Assembly: GCA_045652765.1 (NCBI GenBank)
Contig: JAZOLG010000038.1
Location: forward strand, 1 to 8,179
DNA from: UBA1231 sp045652765
GTDB lineage: Bacteria > Bacillota_I > Bacilli_A > ML615J-28 > CAG-313
Direction of reading: 5' to 3'
DNA: 8,179 nt
The notes under the pieces are model-generated. The model saw only the letters and a list, made by a program, of their open reading frames with translations, ran no database searches and was not told where the DNA came from. Positions within the stretch are counted from its first letter, which is position 1. Every line of letters begins with the position of its first letter. The position numbers and the translations under genes are program-made. Of this stretch, positions 1 through 4,262 are shown piece by piece.

Positions 1-282
1 ACTCTCTCCCCAATGTCAACCCCTATTTTCATTTTTCATTTTTTATTTTAGGGAACTTTTATCTGTAATATAAAATACATTATTCCCTATTTTTAATTTT
101 CAATTTTTATTTCCATTTTCAATTCTCGATAACATATCAAATTTCATTCTTATTTTCGATTTTCAGACCTTAAATATAATTACAGGATAATTTATATACC
201 TATATACATATAATTGAAATATGAGCCATTTAAATGAGTTTTAAGACTATATACCCATTGAGTGTATTTGATTATAGATTAT

Positions 283-308
283 CGGCAATTTTTGGATTTT
301 TTGCCGAT
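283..308. repeat. Inverted repeat, 8-bp arms
   Basis: ATCGGCAA (283-290) and TTGCCGAT (301-308) are perfect arms around a 10-base T-rich loop. There is no U-tract outside either arm, so a terminator is unlikely. It could be an operator or a single-strand hairpin. Confidence 0.55.
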
Positions 309-340
309 TGAACATACGTTCTATCCCGTGACTCCCGCAT

Positions 341-360
341 AAAAATATTATAATATTTTT
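341..360. repeat. AT palindrome, perfect 20-bp copy
   Basis: AAAAATATTATAATATTTTT is its own reverse complement over all 20 bases. It is the first copy of the dispersed element that recurs about 31 times between genes in this window. This copy is far from any recognised promoter. Confidence 0.85.
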
Positions 361-376
361 CACTTTACCCTTTCGC

Positions 377-397
377 AGATTACCCAACAAGTAATCT
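377..397. repeat. Inverted repeat, 7-bp arms
   Basis: AGATTAC (377-383) and GTAATCT (391-397) flank a 7-base spacer. It directly precedes the pair of TGTTTCACG repeats, so it may belong to the same protein-binding site. Confidence 0.45.
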
Positions 398-403
398 TAA
401 TTA

Positions 404-424
404 TGTTTCACGGAATGTTTCACG
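404..424 (+). repeat. Direct repeat of a parS-like half-site
   Basis: TGTTTCACG occurs at 404-412 and again at 416-424, 12 bp apart. The nonamer equals one arm plus centre of the Bacillus-type chromosomal parS site (TGTTTCACGTGAAACA), but both copies point the same way and neither has the second arm. What is seen is the direct repeat; a link to a ParB/Noc-type protein is inference only, and no ParB or Noc gene is in the window. Confidence 0.4.
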
Positions 425-522
425 CAAAATAATGTGGGTAATTAATTGATTTTATCACATTTTATGAGTGAGTTTTATAATATTTTAATATTCAAAGTTA
501 TTCAGTTGAATTTAAGTTATTC

Positions 523-547
523 TAGGTAAAACTTTAACTTTTACCTA
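523..547. repeat. Inverted repeat, 9-bp arms
   Basis: TAGGTAAAA (523-531) and TTTTACCTA (539-547) are perfect arms around CTTTAAC. A further TTTACC follows at about 550. The form fits a dimeric repressor operator. Confidence 0.5.
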
Positions 548-558
548 TGTTTACCAAA

Positions 559-598
559 CTAGTCAACATATATTAACCTAATTAGTCAATATATGTTA
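559..598 (+). repeat. Imperfect 17-bp direct repeat, 23-bp period
   Basis: Bases 559-575 and 582-598 share about 14 of 17 positions, both built on TAGTCAA followed by alternating AT and TTA. Tandem copies two helical turns apart are typical of iterons or multi-site operators. The second copy runs into the inverted repeat ATGTTAT/ATAACAT (593-599, 606-612). Confidence 0.45.
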
Positions 599-610
599 TA
601 TCTGAATAAC

Positions 611-684
611 ATGTATATATACTATGATTGATACCATGTATCTAAATATTATACATATATACTACGACAGATACCATACATACT
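611..684 (+). repeat. 40-bp-period imperfect tandem repeat
   Basis: Bases 611-644 and 651-684 align at an exact offset of 40. Both contain TATATACTA, then GATACCAT with flanking variation. The second copy (661-680) is almost identical (19 of 20) to 5222-5241 in a distant intergenic region, so the unit is dispersed as well as tandem. GTATCT and AGATAC within it are inverted with respect to each other. Confidence 0.5.
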
Positions 685-781
685 ATATATAATACATTAT
701 AGCCCCGTATATTTGCGCCCGTGTTATATAGACTAGACGGGTCAAATTCGGTTTTTAATTTCGACTTCTGCGGTCAATCGT

Positions 782-835
782 AAAATATTATAATATTTCT
801 CACCCGTGATTTATTCAAAAATATTATAATATTTT
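782..835. repeat. Two AT palindromes upstream of the 941 gene
   Basis: Cores TATTATAATA lie at 786-795 and 822-831, 36 bp centre to centre. Each is flanked by A4-5 and T3-4, giving near-perfect 18-bp palindromes. The second lies about 45 bp ahead of the -35 box of the next promoter. Confidence 0.85.
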
Positions 836-871
836 ACAATTTTAATTTTTAAAATTTATATTTGATATTTA

Positions 872-900
872 TTGACATTTAATTTGAAATATGATATTAT
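872..900 (+). promoter_or_regulatory. SigA promoter for the 941 gene
   Basis: TTGACA (872-877), a 17-base spacer ending in TGA, and TATTAT (895-900) form a consensus -35/-10 with an extended -10. Transcription should begin near 907, giving a leader of about 34 bases. Confidence 0.85.
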
Positions 901-940
901 ATCTGTGTAGCAAATAGAATACCCATAGGAGGATTAAAAA

Positions 941-1501
941 ATGAAAACACAAAAGAAACAGAATGCAGATTATCTTAAACTTATGAAAGCCATGGTAAAA
1001 TTAAGCAAGGGCAACAGATTATTTACAGAATATGATTCTAAAAATGAAATTGTATATCTATCAGATGGTCATATTATAATGCCTATACCAAAAAGTCATT
1101 ATGTTAAAAATAGTGATGTGGCTAAATGTCCATCATTTGATGTGGTTTGCAATTCCAAAATGGAATTAAAGAAATTTATAATGGAAAATTGGAATAATAA
1201 AAATAAGATTCAATGCAAGAAAACTAGTATAATTCTTAATTTGTCAAGAATTGATGAAAGATTGGCTAATGTTTATAAGTGCAGAGATACTTTTGGAGTA
1301 GTCGATAAGAGATTTGTTGACTTAATTGATTTACTGCCCGATTGGCTTAGTAGTGAGTACTCTCCTTATGCACTTGATACAAAGTCACCTTTGGTTTTTT
1401 ATTCTGACATAATGTCTATGGGTTATGCAATTTTACCCATATATTGCAATGTTGAAGAGATTTTTGACCGACTCGGTTTTACTAAAAAGACCACAGACTA
1501 A
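941..1501 (+). CDS. Hypothetical phage-type protein, 186 aa
   Basis: Function not recognised. The start is set by AGGAGG at 928-933, eight bases before ATG, and by the promoter just upstream; a terminator follows at 1510. The N-terminus (1-27) is lysine-rich. Residues 37-50 (IVYLSDGHIIMPIP) and 149-168 (a hydrophobic strand-turn-strand ending YAILPIY) look like paired beta strands, with FVDLIDLL at 125-132 between them. The C-terminal pattern (S-P-x-V-F near 149, then ILP) resembles, in my judgement weakly, the last strands of sliding-clamp-like proteins and of conserved Clostridia phage proteins of about this size. That is inference, not a demonstrated homology. It is a single-gene transcription unit with no membrane segment or signal peptide. 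A soluble cytoplasmic protein is the safest reading. Confidence 0.9.
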   Translation: MKTQKKQNADYLKLMKAMVKLSKGNRLFTEYDSKNEIVYLSDGHIIMPIPKSHYVKNSDVAKCPSFDVVCNSKMELKKFIMENWNNKNKIQCKKTSIILNLSRIDERLANVYKCRDTFGVVDKRFVDLIDLLPDWLSSEYSPYALDTKSPLVFYSDIMSMGYAILPIYCNVEEIFDRLGFTKKTTD

Positions 1502-1509
1502 AACGGTCA

Positions 1510-1542
1510 ACGGGAGAGTAAAACAAATGTTCTCCCGTTTTT
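1510..1542 (+). terminator. Intrinsic terminator after the 941 gene
   Basis: ACGGGAGA (1510-1517) pairs with TCTCCCGT (1531-1538) around a 13-base loop and is followed by a short T-run. It is a standard Rho-independent signal. Confidence 0.85.
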
Positions 1543-1555
1543 ATTATTCATATTC

Positions 1556-1604
1556 AAAAATATTATAATAATTTATAGCCGCCAAGAAAATATTATAATA
1601 TTTT
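1556..1604. repeat. Two AT palindromes upstream of the 1671 gene
   Basis: Cores at 1561-1570 and 1591-1600 are 30 bp apart. The first has an imperfect right arm (AATAATT instead of AATATTT). The second, 1587-1604, is a perfect 18-mer that lies only about 25 bp ahead of the -35 box. Confidence 0.85.
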
Positions 1605-1620
1605 TAATATTAATTTAAAC

Positions 1621-1649
1621 TTGACATTTTATTGGGGGTGTGATATCAT
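1621..1649 (+). promoter_or_regulatory. SigA promoter for the 1671 gene
   Basis: TTGACA (1621-1626), 17-base spacer ending TGA, TATCAT (1644-1649). The predicted start near 1656 almost touches the ribosome site GCAGGAGG, so the leader is only about 15 bases. Confidence 0.8.
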
Positions 1650-1670
1650 ATCCGCAGGAGGTGAATACAA

Positions 1671-1823
1671 ATGTTTGATGCGGTATATTTTAACACAAAA
1701 GAAAAAATGATGCGGTGTTTTAATATTTTAATAAAGGATAGTAAAAGATACGCACATACTTTTCATTTAATAGAACCCATTGAAGATAACAGATACTACA
1801 TATATTATATAAGAAAAATATAA
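1671..1823 (+). CDS. Hypothetical small protein, 50 aa
   Basis: Not recognised. The ATG follows AGGAGGTG at a spacing of eight bases and a consensus promoter. The product is basic and aromatic: a beta-like start (MFDAVYFNT), a helix-like middle rich in K and M, and a tail of tyrosines and isoleucines (RYYIYYIRKI) that should form one exposed strand. There is no terminator between its stop and the next promoter (the -35 box begins eight bases after the stop), so transcripts may run on into the leader RNA and the 2014/2252 pair. Confidence 0.75.
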   Translation: MFDAVYFNTKEKMMRCFNILIKDSKRYAHTFHLIEPIEDNRYYIYYIRKI

Positions 1824-1830
1824 AAAACTG

Positions 1831-1859
1831 TTGACAAATGATTTCTATTATGATATTAT
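1831..1859 (+). promoter_or_regulatory. SigA promoter for the structured leader
   Basis: TTGACA (1831-1836), 17-base spacer ending TGA, TATTAT (1854-1859). The start is predicted near 1866. Unlike most promoters here it has no AT palindrome upstream, because it abuts the previous gene. Confidence 0.85.
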
Positions 1860-1865
1860 AATTAC

Positions 1866-1985
1866 AGAACAAAGACATACAAGTTATTGGGCTATTCAAG
1901 TGGTGCGGATATTGTTATTGAAAATACAAGGCTACCGCAAGCCCCTTAACAATACATTTGAATAGTCGAATAACTTGTATGTTTA
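1866..1985 (+). ncRNA. Pseudoknotted structured leader RNA
   Basis: A strong nested fold can be read directly. P1 pairs 1875-1888 with 1969-1982 (14 Watson-Crick pairs, extendable by two). After a G/G mismatch, P2 pairs 1890-1902 with 1955-1967 (13 pairs including two G-U). P3 pairs TATTGTTA (1910-1917) with TAACAATA (1947-1954). P4 is GGCT (1930-1933) with AGCC (1940-1943). The 5' bulge contains TGCGG (1904-1908), exactly complementary to CCGCA (1935-1939) in the P4 loop, so a five-pair GC-rich pseudoknot can form. The RNA starts about seven bases after the predicted transcription start and ends about 15 bases before the ribosome site of the 2014 gene. It could be a cis-regulatory element, a 5'-end stabiliser or a processed small RNA. 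I do not recognise it as a known class. Confidence 0.75.
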
Positions 1986-2013
1986 AAACACGCCAAACAA
2001 GGAGGGCAAAATT

Positions 2014-2259
2014 ATGTATGTAAAGAAAGATTTAGATTTCAGAAACTTAGAGGATAATTGTTGGTGTTGTGATGATGTACTTGAAAAAATCGCAGATGCT
2101 AATATGGAAGATGCGCTCATGGATTTGCTTGAAGAGGTCTTTTTTAGTGAAGTTCCTACAATGACAGAAGTTAATGATTTTATTCGTTTTGATTATGAAT
2201 ATATATATGAAAATCTCGGAATATCTGATGATGATGAGGAGGAAGAGGACGATGATTAA
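2014..2259 (+). CDS. Acidic conserved phage-type protein, 81 aa
   Basis: Function unknown. AAGGAGGG (1999-2006) precedes ATG by seven bases. The protein has C16, C18 and C19 near the N-terminus (CWCC), a helical middle (22-46), then EVNDFIRFDYEYIYENLGI (52-70). That segment resembles, from memory, the E-(L/V)-N-D-F-x-x-F-x-x-x-x-I-x-E-x-L-G pattern of small hypothetical proteins common in Clostridia phages and plasmids. It ends in an unbroken tail of ten acidic residues (72-81). Its last codons supply the ribosome site and start of the overlapping 2252 gene, which encodes a strongly basic protein, so the two are probably translated together and may bind each other. The acidic tail could alternatively mimic DNA. 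These roles are inference. Expression should depend on the folded leader upstream. Confidence 0.85.
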   Translation: MYVKKDLDFRNLEDNCWCCDDVLEKIADANMEDALMDLLEEVFFSEVPTMTEVNDFIRFDYEYIYENLGISDDDEEEEDDD

Positions 2260-2392
2260 AAAGAATGCCGACAAACTGAAACGCAAACAGAAGCGTGAAA
2301 CCTTTGTTGGTTTTAGACCTTCGGTTATAGACCACAAGAAAATTTATAACCGAAAGGTTAAGCATAAAAGAGCCTATTCCGCAGAGGATTAG
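2252..2392 (+). CDS. Basic small protein, 46 aa
   Basis: The start at 2252 is chosen because GAGGAGGAAGAGG lies just before it, inside the end of the 2014 gene, and the two genes overlap by eight bases (ATGATTAA). Upstream in-frame ATGs have no such site. The product is very rich in K and R (about a third of residues), begins MIKKNADKLKRKQKR, and carries GFRPSVIDHKKIYNRKVKHKR (20-40). That matches in style small phage proteins with a P-x-T-x-V...K-x-Y-N-R-K-x-x-K pattern (from memory). It is likely a nucleic-acid-binding or ribosome-associated peptide, or a partner of the acidic 2014 protein. The stop codon is part of the terminator hairpin. Confidence 0.75.
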   Translation: MIKKNADKLKRKQKRETFVGFRPSVIDHKKIYNRKVKHKRAYSAED

Positions 2393-2403
2393 GCTTTTTT
2401 TAT
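2367..2403 (+). terminator. Terminator overlapping the stop of the 2252 gene
   Basis: AGCCTA (2371-2376) pairs with TAGGCT (2390-2395); an inner TCC/GGA can add three pairs, and AAAG pairs with the start of the T-run (2395-2401). The 3' arm begins with the TAG stop codon, so the hairpin lies largely inside the coding sequence. Confidence 0.85.
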
Positions 2404-2419
2404 TTTTGATTTTAGTTAT

Positions 2420-2469
2420 AAAATATTATAATATTTTCTAGAAGACTATAAAAATATTATAATATTTTT
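2420..2469. repeat. Two AT palindromes upstream of the 2564 gene
   Basis: Perfect 18-mer at 2420-2437 and perfect 20-mer at 2450-2469 (one more pair each side). They are 31 bp centre to centre. The second is about 35 bp ahead of the -35 box. Confidence 0.9.
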
Positions 2470-2494
2470 AATTAAATAAAATTTTAAATTAGGA

Positions 2495-2523
2495 TTGACA
2501 TTTAGTTTTATATATGATAATAT
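2495..2523 (+). promoter_or_regulatory. SigA promoter for the 2564-2861 genes
   Basis: TTGACA (2495-2500), 17-base spacer ending TGA, TAATAT (2518-2523). Start predicted near 2530. Confidence 0.8.
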
Positions 2524-2563
2524 AAATATATAAATAATATAAAAATAAAGGAGATATAATATT

Positions 2564-2833
2564 ATGAATTACGATGATATAACCACAAGAGCAATAGTTA
2601 AACAGTTGCTAGAAAAAACTTTTGATATGGATTATATGGATTATGCAGATGATTTACTTGAGACTATAGATAATCTTACAAAAGAACTTGATGCAATTAA
2701 AAACAGTTCGATTTATGAATTACTACATAATGTAGTATACATGACTTATTCAGAAACACCTTTGCTTAATAAAATATTAAAAAGTCAATTGACATTTGAT
2801 ATTGAATATGATACAATAGGTTGTAACTATTAA
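2564..2833 (+). CDS. Hypothetical acidic helical protein, 89 aa
   Basis: Not recognised. ATG follows AAAGGAG (2547-2553) and a consensus promoter. The protein starts MNYDDITTRAIVKQLLEKTF, is rich in D and E, and residues 24-46 (DYADDLLETIDNLTKELDAIKN) form an amphipathic, possibly coiled-coil helix. The C-terminal part (55-89) is more hydrophobic and ends in a polar tail. It has no membrane segment, cysteine pairs or enzyme motif. It is the first gene of a two-gene unit with 2861, 27 bases apart. Confidence 0.8.
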   Translation: MNYDDITTRAIVKQLLEKTFDMDYMDYADDLLETIDNLTKELDAIKNSSIYELLHNVVYMTYSETPLLNKILKSQLTFDIEYDTIGCNY

Positions 2834-2860
2834 TAAACTAACAACGGAGGTAAAAAAAAT

Positions 2861-3058
2861 ATGAAAAAAGAAATTAATTTTGAAAACGTAAAAGATTTAC
2901 GCAATAGAATATCAAATTATTTGATTGAAATACAAAATGATATTGATAAAAATATAGAATATGACAATGAGCATTTGCCTTTGCTTATACATGACCGAAT
3001 AAATACAATGTTTGCTAATACTTTTGGTGATGAAATTTTATTTAGTAAAAAGTATTGA
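2861..3058 (+). CDS. Hypothetical small protein, 65 aa
   Basis: Not recognised. CGGAGGT precedes ATG by about ten bases. Predicted mostly helical: residues 8-30 (ENVKDLRNRISNYLIEIQND) are amphipathic, followed by an acidic stretch and a short C-terminal helix. It is probably co-transcribed with 2564. Its TGA stop lies inside the -35 box of the following RNA gene (TATTGACA), so there is no terminator between them and read-through into the non-coding RNA is expected. Confidence 0.75.
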   Translation: MKKEINFENVKDLRNRISNYLIEIQNDIDKNIEYDNEHLPLLIHDRINTMFANTFGDEILFSKKY

Positions 3059-3083
3059 CAATTGAGATAAAGTATGATATAAT
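3055..3083 (+). promoter_or_regulatory. SigA promoter for the non-coding RNA
   Basis: TTGACA (3055-3060), which contains the stop codon of the 2861 gene, 17-base spacer ending TGA, and perfect TATAAT (3078-3083). Start predicted at about 3090, that is, at the first base of the tRNA-like domain. There is no AT palindrome upstream. Confidence 0.9.
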
Positions 3084-3090
3084 ATAAGTA

Positions 3091-3168
3091 GAACATATCC
3101 TTAATGAGAGGTATGACGTTCAATTCGTTAGGCTTTGGAAGTAGACAGTTCGATTCTGTATATGTTCG
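3091..3168 (+). tRNA. tRNA-like domain, possible tRNA-Leu (CAA)
   Basis: Seven perfect acceptor pairs GAACATA/TATGTTC (3091-3097, 3161-3167); an anticodon arm TGACG-TTCAATT-CGTTA with CAA at 3121-3123; a class II-style variable arm GCTT-TGG-AAGT (3132-3142); and a T-arm with the canonical loop TTCGATT (3149-3155) and four of five stem pairs. A long variable arm with anticodon CAA agrees with leucine. Against a normal tRNA: the D-arm is short (CCT/AGG, 3099-3111), its loop lacks the GG that contacts the T-loop, the base after the anticodon is T rather than a purine, and no CCA is encoded. It is either a degenerate tRNA or a tRNA mimic. Confidence 0.45.
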
Positions 3169-3294
3169 AGAGAGGTAAAACCACAAAACGTAGTAGGGTA
3201 TTAGAGGGTTGATTCAATCAAATAATATCCGAACCAAATGCAGGTTACAAATTCGTTAATGAATGTCTTTTCATTTTTTTGTCCTCCTTTTGTC

Positions 3295-3331
3295 AAAAGG
3301 CAAGTCTGAAAAATGGCTTGCCTTTTTATTA
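3295..3331 (+). terminator. Intrinsic terminator of the RNA gene
   Basis: AAAAGGCAAGTC (3295-3306) pairs with GGCTTGCCTTTT (3315-3326), 12 pairs with one G-U, followed by a T-rich tail. Confidence 0.9.
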
Positions 3332-3341
3332 TTATATAGTT

Positions 3342-3466
3342 AAAAATATTATAATATTTTGCATATATAAATGCCGTACTATACAGAAAATATTATAATA
3401 TTATTATATAAACTGAAAAGTATTATAATATTTTTGTACCCAAATTATACAATATATTATAATATA
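3342..3466. repeat. Cluster of four AT palindromes
   Basis: Cores centred near 3351, 3395, 3425 and 3459 (steps 44, 30, 34). The first is a perfect 18-mer; the second has an altered right arm; the third has one A-to-G change; the fourth keeps only ATATTATAATAT. The last lies about 45 bp upstream of the -35 box of the 3555 operon. Confidence 0.8.
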
Positions 3467-3504
3467 ATGTCAAAAACAGGTGCAAAAATTATTTCAAAAA
3501 ACTA

Positions 3505-3533
3505 TTGACATTATTATATAATAGTGATATAGT
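3505..3533 (+). promoter_or_regulatory. SigA promoter for the 3555-4452 operon
   Basis: TTGACA (3505-3510), 17-base spacer ending TGA, TATAGT (3528-3533). The start is predicted near 3540, right at the ribosome site GGAGGT (3541-3546), so the leader is only about 15 bases. Confidence 0.8.
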
Positions 3534-3554
3534 ATATACAGGAGGTAGAAACAA

Positions 3555-3650
3555 ATGGCACTTATTGAGAAACTTGAACAGGCTTTTGATTCACAAGATT
3601 GGGAAACTGTAAATGAAATACTTGATGCATTAGTAGAACAGGAGGATTAA
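3555..3650 (+). CDS. Micro-protein, 31 aa
   Basis: Not recognised. ATG lies eight bases after GGAGGT and follows a good promoter, and the frame is closed by TAA. The peptide begins MALIEKLEQAFDSQDWETVN and ends ALVEQED; it is a single acidic amphipathic helix pair around a central tryptophan (SQDWETV). Its final codons (CAG GAG GAT) are also the ribosome site of the next gene, which starts two bases after the stop, so translation is coupled. It is the first of six tightly packed genes. Confidence 0.7.
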   Translation: MALIEKLEQAFDSQDWETVNEILDALVEQED

Positions 3651-3652
3651 AA

Positions 3653-3769
3653 ATGAAGGGTTATAATATTGATATTGGTTATGTTGGTTATATCAATGGC
3701 AAATATTATTTATTTGCTAGTGAGGCAGAATATGTTGAAATGTATCTTGAATATAACGTGGAGGAATAA
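3653..3769 (+). CDS. Micro-protein, 38 aa
   Basis: Not assigned. The start is set by AGGAGG at the end of the 3555 gene. The sequence has a short beta start (NIDIGYVGYINGKYYLFAS) followed by a helix (EAEYVEMYLEY). This GY-x-G-Y-x-x-G-x-Y-x-L-F-A-(S/T)-E-x-x-Y layout is familiar to me from very small Clostridia phage proteins, without known function. Its last codons (GTG GAG GAA) form the ribosome site of the 3772 gene, two bases further on. Confidence 0.7.
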   Translation: MKGYNIDIGYVGYINGKYYLFASEAEYVEMYLEYNVEE

Positions 3770-3771
3770 TC

Positions 3772-3972
3772 ATGGAAATACTTAATTTAAATAATCTTTT
3801 TTATGTATCAACTAATAAAAATTTTAGTGGTGTTGTTCATGCAAATAGTATATTTGAAATAAAAGATTATATCAATCATAAATATCCCTATGGTTGTGAA
3901 TATGAAATATCGCAATTAACAGTTGATAGAGTACCAACTTCAAAAGGTTACACACACATACATATATCTTAA
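3772..3972 (+). CDS. Hypothetical small protein, 66 aa
   Basis: Not recognised. GTGGAGG, inside the end of the previous gene, sits eight bases before ATG. The protein looks like a small mixed alpha/beta domain: MEILNLNNLFYVSTN, then a glycine/valine strand, a helix FEIKDYINHKY (28-38), a strand (YEISQLTVDRV) and a C-terminal TSKGYTHIHIS. There are no cysteines except one, and no membrane segment. It is the third gene of the operon; the next ribosome site follows the stop immediately. Confidence 0.8.
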   Translation: MEILNLNNLFYVSTNKNFSGVVHANSIFEIKDYINHKYPYGCEYEISQLTVDRVPTSKGYTHIHIS

Positions 3973-3986
3973 CGGAGGATTAAATT

Positions 3987-4262
3987 ATGTCATATGTTTT
4001 TATAGTTTTATTTGCTCTTATTTCGCTTTTAAATCCATTTGTTGATGTTTCAGTTGGGCGGTGTATAGATAACGCAGGAAACGGCAAAGAATACAATGGT
4101 GAGCCGTATTATAATTATATTCATTATGATGAAAATACGATTCATGAAAATGATATTGTGGTTACAGGTTTTATTCTTAATGAATATGGTGAGTGTGAAG
4201 TGCGTGTGTTTGATAAAGTAATTTTAAAAGATACAAAAGGGGGAGATGTATATGCTTATTAA
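3987..4262 (+). CDS. Small membrane-anchored or secreted protein, 91 aa
   Basis: ACGGAGGA precedes ATG by seven or eight bases. Residues 2-19 (SYVFIVLFALISLLNPFV) are hydrophobic with no charge and look like an uncleaved N-terminal anchor or a weak signal peptide without leading lysines. The rest (20-91) is a hydrophilic, largely beta domain with two or three short strands (VVTGFIL, ECEVRVFDKVILKD) and the cysteines C26 and about C67. This suggests a small extracytoplasmic domain. The function is unknown; envelope modification or exclusion is possible but is pure inference. It overlaps the start of the 4252 gene by 11 bases. Confidence 0.8.
   Translation: MSYVFIVLFALISLLNPFVDVSVGRCIDNAGNGKEYNGEPYYNYIHYDENTIHENDIVVTGFILNEYGECEVRVFDKVILKDTKGGDVYAY

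Larger units (their letters stand above)
1..870. other. Non-coding control-like region rich in repeats
   Basis: No gene with a ribosome site and sensible start is visible on either strand over about 870 bases. The first 170 bases are T-rich pyrimidine tracts in which a CCCTATTTT-headed block occurs at 21 and again at 85. From 283 onward there are several inverted repeats (283-308, 377-397, 523-547, 593-612), direct repeats (404-424, 559-598, 611-684) and three good copies of the AT palindrome (341-360, 782-798, 818-835). The density of repeats in a gene-free stretch fits a replication origin, a partition site or a regulatory hub, but nothing here proves any of them. No DnaA-box cluster was recognised by eye. 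Confidence 0.5.
3090..3331 (+). ncRNA. Stand-alone non-coding RNA gene, about 240 nt
   Basis: A strong promoter and a strong terminator enclose about 240 bases without a + strand gene. Visible structure: a tRNA-like domain (3091-3168); a hairpin pairing GGGTATTA (3196-3203) with TAATATCC (3223-3230), capped by TTGAT/ATCAA, with GAGGG bulged on one side; a short AACC/GGTT hairpin (3232-3247); then a single-stranded U-rich run with TCCTCCTTTT (3282-3291), complementary to Shine-Dalgarno sites; and the terminator. It may be a processed tRNA precursor, a regulatory RNA or both. I do not recognise a known family. Confidence 0.65.

Noticed and set aside
1904..1954. Twister ribozyme in the 1866-1985 RNA
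   Set aside because: CCGCAAGCCC and UAAC-like pieces are present, but UAAC is base-paired in P3 and the order of elements fits none of the P1, P3 or P5 permutations as I know them. Kept only as a resemblance.
2174..2251. Longer N-terminus for the 46-aa basic protein (start at 2174)
   Set aside because: It would lie fully inside the 2014 gene without a ribosome site, while 2252 has a strong one at the right distance.
2917..3186. Minus-strand open frame of 89 codons
   Set aside because: It has no ribosome site or promoter on that strand and covers the 2861 gene and the tRNA-like RNA. It is best seen as a chance frame opposite AT-rich sequence.
3168..3235. A second tRNA in the non-coding RNA
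   Set aside because: TTCAATC looks like a T-loop, but the flanking bases do not form a five-pair T-stem and no acceptor or anticodon arm can be placed.
3292..3294. Minus-strand promoter using TTGACA near 3289-3294
   Set aside because: There is no -10-like hexamer 16-18 bases downstream on that strand, and the match lies in the terminator flank.
4246..4248. Alternative start for the zinc-ribbon gene at 4246
   Set aside because: The ribosome site GGGGGAG ends at 4245, leaving no spacing; the ATG at 4252 is six bases away.
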